5,612 nucleotides of DNA, from assembly GCA_902826505.1 (NCBI GenBank), contig CADEFG010000361.1, positions 1-5,612 on the forward strand, read 5' to 3'. The notes under the pieces are model-generated. The model was not told the origin of the DNA. It searched no databases and worked only from the letters and a program-made list of their open reading frames with translations. This document shows, in pieces, positions 1 to 4,999 of this stretch. The translations under genes were made by a program, and so were the position numbers. Position 1 is the first letter of the stretch. Each line of letters starts with the position of its first letter. The stretch is from an uncultured Acidobacteriota bacterium (GTDB lineage: Bacteria > Acidobacteriota > Blastocatellia > Pyrinomonadales > Pyrinomonadaceae).

Positions 1-1337
1 TTAATTATAATCATATAAAAAAACTTGGTAAAGGCGGGTTCGGCGAATTTTGGTTGGCTGAAAAAAGTTCACAGTTTGTGACGAAACGAGTTGCGGTCAA
101 ACTTCCGCTCAATGACCAGGTAAAGTTCGACGCGATCCGGCAGGAAGCAACGCTCTGGGAACAAGCGAGCGGACACGCCAATGTTTTACCGATCATTGAT
201 GCCGATGTTTACGACGGACAAGTCGTGATTGTCAGCGAATACGCCGACGGCGGTTCATTGTCTGACCCCTTGAATGCGCAGGGCAAATTTTCGATTCAGC
301 AAGCCGTTGAGATGACCATCGGAATTTTGAACGGTCTGCAGTATCTGCACAGCAAACATATTATTCACCGCGACATCAAGCCGCAAAATATTCTGCTCCA
401 AGGCGACACGCCGCGGCTCGCGGATTTCGGGATTTCGCGGGCAATGCAGGCGACTGCCGTCAGTTCGACGATTGTCGGCACGGATGCTTATATGTCGCCC
501 GAAACGTTTGAAGGCAACCGTTCGGTGCAAACCGACATTTGGGCGGTCGGCGTCGTGCTTTATCAATTGCTGACGGGAAATCTGCCGTTTCCGCAAGATC
601 ATCCGACGGAAAGAATGTTTGCAATTTTGATGAAGGATTTCGAGCCTTTGCCGAATGAGATTCCATACGATTTGCAAAATATAGTCAAAAAAGCACTGGC
701 AAAAAATCCGACCGAGCGTTTTCAGACGGCTTCGGAAATGAGCAGTGATTTGAAGGATTTTCTTTTTACCATTTCATCGCCCGCCAAACCCTTGAATCTT
801 GCGCCGACACTGGCGGTCACGCAGCTTGGCGTTGAGCAGAATTTTCCGCCGCCGCCGAAAAATGAAGAAAATATTGTTGCGGAAACCGTCGCGGTCAAAC
901 CGCAAACTACGCCGCAGCAAGCCGATACATTGGTTTATAATGTTAATAATCCTCAATTAAAAAGCGATCAATCGAAAAAGCCTTTTCTGATAATCGGCGC
1001 CATCGCCGCTGTCGTCGTTTTATTATTCGGCGGACTTTTGACGGCAGGGTTTTTTGCCTATCAAAAAATCGCTTCAACTAATTCGCCAACATCTGCGGGT
1101 TCAAATAATTCGCCAACTTCTCCGGCTAAGACGGCGGCGGAAAGCCTGAGAAACGTTTCAGCCGAGGATATGGAGTTGATTTTGGATGATACACCTCCCG
1201 AACAACTAAAGGCATTGAGAGAAGATCCCGATAAGAAAAAAGCAGCGGCAAACAATTTAAAATCACTTTTGGCAATTGCGGCTGAAGCTGACGCGGAAGG
1301 TTACAGCCAAAAAGCAAGCATTAAACTCCAACTGTAA
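1..1337 (+). CDS. Membrane Ser/Thr protein kinase (Hanks type), 5'-partial; likely N-terminal part of a kinase-foldase fusion
   Basis: This kinase phosphorylates Ser/Thr on target proteins, with its catalytic domain in the cytoplasm. The open frame runs to the window edge: a glycine-rich loop, LGKGGFGEFW, lies at 24-53, so the TTG at 54 is not the start and only a short N-terminal piece is missing. Also visible are VAVK (catalytic Lys near 99-101), a probable helix-C Glu (144-146), HRDIKPQN (366-389), DFG (423-431), GTDAYMSPE (477-503) and DIWAVGVVLYQLLTG (534-578). All catalytic residues are intact. A Pro- and Gln-rich linker follows, then one membrane segment (about 984-1061, FLIIGAIAAVVVLLFGGLL) and a short Ser/Pro linker with a 15-base near-repeat (1080-1094 and 1107-1121). 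The last 60 or so residues resemble the start of a SurA-N foldase domain and stop abruptly at TAA 1335-1337, while the frame continues open into the next gene. The kinase call is secure. The complete protein was probably much longer. Confidence 0.93.
   Translation, partial: NYNHIKKLGKGGFGEFWLAEKSSQFVTKRVAVKLPLNDQVKFDAIRQEATLWEQASGHANVLPIIDADVYDGQVVIVSEYADGGSLSDPLNAQGKFSIQQAVEMTIGILNGLQYLHSKHIIHRDIKPQNILLQGDTPRLADFGISRAMQATAVSSTIVGTDAYMSPETFEGNRSVQTDIWAVGVVLYQLLTGNLPFPQDHPTERMFAILMKDFEPLPNEIPYDLQNIVKKALAKNPTERFQTASEMSSDLKDFLFTISSPAKPLNLAPTLAVTQLGVEQNFPPPPKNEENIVAETVAVKPQTTPQQADTLVYNVNNPQLKSDQSKKPFLIIGAIAAVVVLLFGGLLTAGFFAYQKIASTNSPTSAGSNNSPTSPAKTAAESLRNVSAEDMELILDDTPPEQLKALREDPDKKKAAANNLKSLLAIAAEADAEGYSQKASIKLQL
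1335..1337 (+). other. In-frame TAA interrupting a kinase-PPIase reading frame
   Basis: The kinase ORF (frame of position 3) and the isomerase ORF (ATG 1353) share a frame, and only this TAA stops it. Translation across it reads IKLQL-stop-FIEKQMVADAY. The same protein has a second copy of this helix, IELQLKLQKAQYLAQQY (about 1636-1686), where the stop position is Lys (AAA). One base change (AAA, CAA or GAA to TAA) would explain the break. The context is not a familiar readthrough signal. A recent nonsense mutation or a base-call error is most likely. Confidence 0.75.
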
Positions 1338-1352
1338 TTTATCGAAAAGCAG

Positions 1353-2225
1353 ATGGTTGCTGACGCATACGACAAAAGAAAAGCCGCTAATAATCAATCG
1401 GTTCCGCTTTCAAGCGTTTCCGACGCGGATGCAAAAGCGTTTTTGGACAGACAAGGAAACGAACAAAAGTTTAAGGAGTTTGTTGAAAACCAGAAACTAC
1501 TCGGAAGTATTCCTAAAGATAAACAGCCGACCGATAAAGAGATAGCCGAAGCTAAACTAAATTGGGCGAAAATCGAGGTCGCTTACGAAAGAGCGATGGC
1601 TGAAAAGGCGAATTTGAGCGAAAAACAACGCCGTAAAATCGAGCTTCAGCTGAAATTGCAAAAAGCTCAGTATTTGGCGCAGCAGTATAACAAAGATGTT
1701 CTAATTCCAAAATTAGCCGCGACGACTGAAGAAATCGAGGATTTCAAAAAGCAACATCCCGAATTCGATACGAAAGGCAAAAAAGCAAAGGCTGAAGAAA
1801 TTCTGCAAAGAGCCAAAAACGGCGAAGATTTTGCCAAATTAGCCAACGAATTTACAGAAGACCCGGGAGCCAAGAATAAAGGCGGACTTTATGTAAATGT
1901 GAAAAAAGGTGATTTTGTTCCTGCCTTTGAGCAAGCCGCGCTGGCGCTCGAGCCGGGGCAAATCGCCGATAGTACGGTCGAAACGCAATTTGGTTATCAC
2001 ATCATCAAACTCGTCAGAAAAGGCGACACCTACGATGTCCGTCATATTTTGATTTCAACAATGATTTCCGATCCCGCTAATCCAGCGTCAGCACCGATGC
2101 CTGCCAATGATTTGGCGAAAACCCGAATTGAAGCAGACAAGGAGAAAAAACTTTCGGACGAGCTAATTGCTAAACATAAAATAACGGTTGCGGAAGATTT
2201 CAAAGTTCCGCAAAATTCAAAATAG
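1353..2225 (+). CDS. SurA/PpiC-type (parvulin) peptidyl-prolyl isomerase; probably the C-terminal part of the preceding kinase gene
   Basis: Parvulin-type isomerases turn X-Pro bonds and act as foldases outside the cytoplasm. Residues about 75-120 form a SurA-N-like helical region (IELQLKLQKAQYLAQQY). Residues 125-220 carry parvulin signatures: AEEILQRAKNGEDFAKLA, FTEDPGAKNKGG, FVPAFEQAALALEPGQI and QFGYHIIKL, with the active-site His at 1998-2000. The usual first strand, R-H-I-L, is missing from its normal place before AEEIL. It appears after the domain instead, as YDVRHILIS (His at 2043-2045), which suggests a permuted arrangement. The listed ATG has no convincing ribosome binding site and lies within a helix that begins upstream of the TAA. 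The 290-residue product alone has neither signal peptide nor membrane segment, so it would stay in the cytoplasm. Both facts favour reading it as the extracytoplasmic half of the kinase protein. The family call is firm; independent expression is doubtful. Confidence 0.85.
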   Translation: MVADAYDKRKAANNQSVPLSSVSDADAKAFLDRQGNEQKFKEFVENQKLLGSIPKDKQPTDKEIAEAKLNWAKIEVAYERAMAEKANLSEKQRRKIELQLKLQKAQYLAQQYNKDVLIPKLAATTEEIEDFKKQHPEFDTKGKKAKAEEILQRAKNGEDFAKLANEFTEDPGAKNKGGLYVNVKKGDFVPAFEQAALALEPGQIADSTVETQFGYHIIKLVRKGDTYDVRHILISTMISDPANPASAPMPANDLAKTRIEADKEKKLSDELIAKHKITVAEDFKVPQNSK

Positions 2226-2237
2226 TCGGATAATAGA

Positions 2238-2266
2238 TTGCCAAATTAAAAATGACGCAATAAATT
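2238..2266 (+). promoter_or_regulatory. Candidate sigma-70-type promoter for the ACP-like gene and fabG
   Basis: TTGCCA (2238-2243) and TAAATT (2261-2266) are separated by 17 bases in the 84-base gap after the isomerase gene. The -35 box matches the consensus at 5 of 6 positions and the -10 box at 4 of 6. Transcription would start near 2273, leaving a leader of about 37 bases before the ATG at 2310. A/T-rich spacers give such matches by chance, so this is a plausible guess only. Confidence 0.35.
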
Positions 2267-2309
2267 TGGAGCGAAAAACAATTTGTAATTTATAAGGATT
2301 GATTTTTGA

Positions 2310-2567
2310 ATGGGTTTAGACTTAGTTGAAATGGTTTGCCGCATCGAAGAAGAATTTGAAATAACAATTCCAGATGAAGTTGCCGTCACATTAGTAACTC
2401 CGAGAAGCGTCATTGATTATTTAATGACCATACCTAAAATAAATAAAAAGTGTTCGAGAAATTATGTCGCAATTATTGTTTGGCTGATTTTAGAAGATGA
2501 GGCAGGAATTGACCGAAAAGATTACAATGAAGATTCCCGTTTTATAGAAGATATGGGGATGGATTGA
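2310..2567 (+). CDS. Acyl-carrier-protein-like protein with swapped halves and no phosphopantetheine Ser
   Basis: The 85-residue product starts with GLDLVEMVCRIEEEFEITIP and continues to VIDYL, which is the helix II-III half that normally ends an ACP. After the linker MTIPKINKKC comes SRNYVAIIVWLILEDEAGID, then RFIEDMGMD and the stop, which is the helix I half that normally begins an ACP. The two ends meet exactly at the D-S-L motif: the N-terminus has Gly where the attachment Ser should be, and the C-terminus stops after the Asp. The protein therefore looks like one unit cut out of phase from a tandem ACP array, and it cannot carry the usual arm. AAGGA (2294-2298) lies 11 bases before the ATG, and an in-frame TGA (2307-2309) fixes the start. 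None of the three upstream frames encodes a missing helix I. Its AT-rich codons (ATA, TTA, AAT) differ from those of fabG. It could be a non-acylated ACP homologue, a partner of FabG, or a decaying remnant. Confidence 0.65.
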   Translation: MGLDLVEMVCRIEEEFEITIPDEVAVTLVTPRSVIDYLMTIPKINKKCSRNYVAIIVWLILEDEAGIDRKDYNEDSRFIEDMGMD

Positions 2568-2572
2568 TATTT

Positions 2573-3328
2573 ATGAACGAAAAACAATTTGAAGGAAAAT
2601 CGGCGATCGTGACGGGCGGGACGCGCGGGATCGGGAAGGCGATTGTGACGGAACTGGCGCGGCGCGGCGCGAATGTCGCGTTTAATTATTCAAAAAGCGC
2701 CGACGAAGCCGAAAAGCTAAAGGCGGAAATCACGGGCTTAGGCGTCAAGGCTTTCGCGGCGCAGTGTGATGTTGCGAATACCGAATCGGCGGCGGATTTT
2801 GTCAAACAGGTGACGGCAGAGTTCGGCGGCGTCGATTTTTTGGTTAACAATGCCGGAATCACGCGCGACACTTTGATCTTGCGGATGAAAGAAGACGATT
2901 GGGATGCGGTCGTTGACACGAATCTGAAGGGCGCGTGGAATTTCTCGAAAGCCGTTCTGCGTCCGATGATGAAGAACGAGTCGGGCGGTTCGATTCTCAA
3001 TATTTCGTCAATTTCGGGCGTTGTCGGGATGCTCGGACAAACGAATTATTCGGCGTCGAAGGCGGGCATGATCGGTTTGACAAAGGCGCTCGCCAAAGAA
3101 ATCGCGAGCCGTCGCATTACGGTCAACGCGCTCGCGCTGGGTTTGATCGAAACCGAGATGGCGGCGGAAATGAACGCCGAATTTCGCGAAAAAATTCTCG
3201 CGCAGATTCCTTTAGGCAGACTCGGAAACGTGCGAGAAGTCGCCGAAATCGCGTGTTTTATGTTGTCCGATGCGGCGCGCTATATTACCGGACAAGTCAT
3301 TCAGCCTGACGGCGGACTGGCGATGTAA
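2573..3328 (+). CDS. fabG: 3-oxoacyl-[acyl-carrier-protein] reductase, SDR family
   Basis: FabG reduces 3-oxoacyl-ACP to 3-hydroxyacyl-ACP with NADPH in each round of fatty-acid elongation, in the cytoplasm. The 251-residue length is typical. Visible SDR motifs are TGGTRGIG (nucleotide binding, residues 14-21), NNAG (92-95), catalytic Asn117, Ser146, and Tyr159/Lys163 in YSASK. The C-terminal GQVIQPDGG is also usual for the family. The ATG at 2573 is chosen because it places the first strand at the normal distance from the N-terminus. A TTG at 2564, overlapping the stop of the upstream gene, is possible and is closer to the GGGGATGGA purine stretch. Either start implies translational coupling to the ACP-like gene, and ACP-fabG adjacency is classical. 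One oddity is that the conserved VNAxAPG reads VNALALG, a Leu (CTG 3137-3139) replacing Pro. Some SDRs in this group act on acyl-CoA or other substrates instead. Confidence 0.88.
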   Translation: MNEKQFEGKSAIVTGGTRGIGKAIVTELARRGANVAFNYSKSADEAEKLKAEITGLGVKAFAAQCDVANTESAADFVKQVTAEFGGVDFLVNNAGITRDTLILRMKEDDWDAVVDTNLKGAWNFSKAVLRPMMKNESGGSILNISSISGVVGMLGQTNYSASKAGMIGLTKALAKEIASRRITVNALALGLIETEMAAEMNAEFREKILAQIPLGRLGNVREVAEIACFMLSDAARYITGQVIQPDGGLAM

Positions 3329-3332
3329 GCGC

Positions 3333-3409
3333 GATTTTGGATTTTAGAATTTGGATTTTGGATTCGAAAAATCAGGCAATCCAAAATCTAAAATCGCAAA
3401 TCTAAAATT
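3333..3409 (+). repeat. Palindrome built of 7-bp tandem repeats (GATTTTR / YAAAATC)
   Basis: The left arm (3333-3360) is four head-to-tail heptamers: GATTTTG, GATTTTA, GAATTTG, GATTTTG. The right arm (3382-3409) holds the complementary heptamers CAAAATC, TAAAATC, GCAAATC, TAAAATT. The innermost 11 bp pair perfectly (3354-3364 with 3378-3388) around a 13-base loop. The element fills the gap between fabG and the rhomboid gene. As RNA it would fold into an A/U-rich stem. It could act as a weak terminator or an mRNA-end stabiliser, or be a dispersed repeat. Confidence 0.8.
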
Positions 3410-3413
3410 GATT

Positions 3414-4193
3414 ATGTCTTTAAAATATCAAACCGAAGAACCTCAAATCGATGAAACCGCGGCGGAACAGGATGTTCAGCGCGTGGCGCCCGTGATTCCT
3501 TATTATTCGATTATTTTGATCGCCGCGCTGGTCGTCGTCGCGGCATTTCAAATCATGGTTGACGGAAAAAATTCCATCCTGTTCGGTGGTCTCGAATCAA
3601 CTAAAATTGCCGGATTTTTAAAGCCTGCTTTTCTTCACGGGGAATATTGGCGGATTCTGACGGGTGCCTCATTGCACGGCGGTCTGATCCATCTCGGCTT
3701 TAGCTGCTATGCGTTTTACGTTCTCGGCAAACTCGTCGAAACGCTTTCAAACCGGGCACATCTGGCGGTCGTTTTTCTGCTTTCGGCAATCGGCGGCGGA
3801 ATTTTGAGTTTGATATTTTTCCCCGATGGTGCTTCCGTCGGCGCGTCGGGCGGGATTGTCGGATTGCTCGGCTACTTGGCAGTTTACGGCTATCGCCGCC
3901 GCGAATTACTGACTTCGGCGTTTCTCAAAAATATGCTTTTCAACATCGCATTTATGGCGATCATCGGTATCTCCGTAAATTACTCGGAAGAAAGCGTTGT
4001 GAAAATCGACAATTTCGGACATCTCGGCGGACTTCTGACCGGCGCGGTTTACGGTTTCTTTCAAATTTCGGGCGATGTTTACAAAGACCCGCGCAATGCG
4101 GGTCAAACAACCGAAATCATCGGTTTGGTCGCGCTCGGAATATTTCTCGCGACCTGTCTTTTCAGCATTTTGCTGCTTTTGCGGATTTTTTAA
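3414..4193 (+). CDS. Rhomboid-family intramembrane serine protease
   Basis: Rhomboids cut transmembrane segments of substrate proteins within the lipid bilayer, using a Ser-His dyad. The 259-residue protein has about seven membrane segments (roughly residues 30-48, 88-106, 116-136, 141-160, 172-188, 203-217, 235-258), the six-plus-one type. The nucleophile is Ser145 in GASGG (3846-3848), and the catalytic His203 is in FGHLGG (4020-4022). The segment HGGLIHLGF matches the conserved region before the active site. The oxyanion-hole Asn of the usual H-x-x-x-N appears to be Ser97, a less usual residue. The N-terminal 28 residues are polar, acidic and cytoplasmic. The ATG at 3414 is preferred over one at 3351, because the extra 21 residues would be encoded by the palindromic repeat. 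No clear ribosome binding site precedes it. The natural substrate cannot be told from the sequence. Confidence 0.88.
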   Translation: MSLKYQTEEPQIDETAAEQDVQRVAPVIPYYSIILIAALVVVAAFQIMVDGKNSILFGGLESTKIAGFLKPAFLHGEYWRILTGASLHGGLIHLGFSCYAFYVLGKLVETLSNRAHLAVVFLLSAIGGGILSLIFFPDGASVGASGGIVGLLGYLAVYGYRRRELLTSAFLKNMLFNIAFMAIIGISVNYSEESVVKIDNFGHLGGLLTGAVYGFFQISGDVYKDPRNAGQTTEIIGLVALGIFLATCLFSILLLLRIF

Positions 4194-4232
4194 CTTGACC
4201 GTTTTTTTTTGACAAAATAAAAATCAACGGCT

Positions 4233-4260
4233 TTGGCTTTCCGAATCAAATTTTTATAGA
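4233..4260 (+). promoter_or_regulatory. Candidate promoter upstream of trmB
   Basis: TTGGCT (4233-4238) and TATAGA (4255-4260) are spaced by 16 bases and would start transcription about 18 bases before the ATG at 4285. The 91-base gap after the rhomboid gene has no other better-spaced pair. The match is weak and the sequence is A/T-rich, so this is tentative. Confidence 0.25.
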
Positions 4261-4284
4261 ATCATTCATTTGTCATTAAAAGTT

Positions 4285-4914
4285 ATGCCGAGAGTCAGAG
4301 TTCACCAACACGTTAATCCGCTCGCGCCTTATTATCGCTTTACGCCGAAACCGGTTTTACTCGCAGACATTTTCAAGCTTCCGGCGCAGCCGTTGGTTTT
4401 GGACATCGGTTGCGCGCGCGGGCGATTTATTTTGAAGATGGCGGAAATCAATCAATCGCAAAATTTTCTCGGCGTCGAAATTCGCGAACCGCTTGTCGCC
4501 GAAGCCAACCGGCTCGCGCGCGAAGCGAATTTAACGAATCTGCATTACGAATTCTGCAACGCGATGAACGAGTTCGATAAACTGCTCGAAACGCTTCCCG
4601 CCGGAATTCTGCAAACCGTAACGATTCAATTTCCCGATCCGTGGTTTAAGAAAAAACATGCGAAACGCCGGATGGTCAGCGCTGAACTCATCGAAACGCT
4701 GCTCGGTCATCTGGCGGACGGCGGCAGGATCTTTGTCCAGACCGATATCGAATTTCTCGCCGAAGAAATGTTCGAGCTGTTCCGAGCGTGCGAAACTTTG
4801 CGCGAAATCCCGATCGAAGAAAACCCTTTTCCCGTCAAAACCGAACGCGAAAAAGCCGTCGAAGAAAAAGATTTGCCGGTATATCGAAAGCTGTTTGAAA
4901 GGTTAAACAGGTAA
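4285..4914 (+). CDS. trmB: tRNA (guanine-N7-)-methyltransferase (tRNA m7G46)
   Basis: TrmB transfers a methyl group from S-adenosylmethionine to N7 of G46 in the variable loop of many tRNAs, which stabilises the tertiary fold. The 209-residue product is of usual size. It shows the SAM loop D-I-G-C-A-R-G (residues 40-46), GVEI (63-66) at the end of the second strand, the family hallmark FPDPW (116-120) followed by the basic KKKHAKRR, the TD pair (153-154), and the late T-E-R-E motif (186-189). The D-I-G-C-A-R-G form of the loop recalls cyanobacterial-type TrmB. The ATG at 4285 (MPRVRVHQHVNP) is preferred; an in-frame TTG at 4270 would add five residues, and neither has a clear ribosome binding site. 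The last codons lie inside the hairpin that separates this gene from the convergent - strand gene. Confidence 0.93.
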   Translation: MPRVRVHQHVNPLAPYYRFTPKPVLLADIFKLPAQPLVLDIGCARGRFILKMAEINQSQNFLGVEIREPLVAEANRLAREANLTNLHYEFCNAMNEFDKLLETLPAGILQTVTIQFPDPWFKKKHAKRRMVSAELIETLLGHLADGGRIFVQTDIEFLAEEMFELFRACETLREIPIEENPFPVKTEREKAVEEKDLPVYRKLFERLNR

Positions 4915-4998
4915 AAAGTTAAAACGCGGAAAAAGGTAAAAGTTCGTTGAGTTTATTCAACAAAACTTTTACCTTTTTTAACTTTTTACCTGTTTACC
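4901..4998. terminator. Long near-perfect hairpin between convergent genes, probable bidirectional terminator
   Basis: The outer stem is 21 bp with no mismatch (4904-4924 with 4976-4996), and three more pairs lie outside a one-base bulge. The inner stem is 15 bp (4930-4944 with 4964-4978, sharing a few T residues with the outer stem). A small tip hairpin, GTTGA/TCAAC (4946-4950 with 4957-4961), caps it. A-runs and T-runs on the arms give U-rich tracts for transcripts in both directions. It covers the last codons of trmB and ends just short of the - strand stop codon at 5000-5002. Its length and the repeated AGGTAAAA(A)GTT words also fit a dispersed palindromic repeat. Confidence 0.75.
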
Positions 4999-4999
4999 T

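Noticed and set aside
54..56. TTG as the start of the kinase gene
   Set aside because: The glycine-rich loop of the kinase lies upstream of it in the same open frame, so the gene begins outside the window.
255..677. 140-codon open frame on the - strand
   Set aside because: It is opposite the conserved kinase core, its translation is rich in Arg and His without any recognisable motif, and it has no ribosome binding site.
1335..1337. Programmed stop-codon readthrough as the main explanation
   Set aside because: TAA followed by TTT is not a known leaky context and no downstream stimulatory structure was evident; mutation or sequencing error is simpler, though readthrough is not excluded.
2565..2567. 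TGA after MGMD as a recoded codon restoring the ACP Ser motif
   Set aside because: Reading through gives only Tyr-Leu and then another stop, so no missing ACP half is recovered.
2935..3309. 124-codon open frame on the + strand inside fabG
   Set aside because: It is an out-of-frame shadow of an intact, motif-bearing fabG.
3351..3413. N-terminal extension of the rhomboid from an upstream start
   Set aside because: These 21 residues are encoded wholly by the heptamer palindrome and look like translated repeat; ATG 3414 begins a normal rhomboid N-terminus.
4202..4214. Run of nine T followed by GACA, as a terminator or a -35 box (TTGACA)
   Set aside because: No stem precedes the T-run, and no acceptable -10 box lies 16-18 bases after TTGACA.
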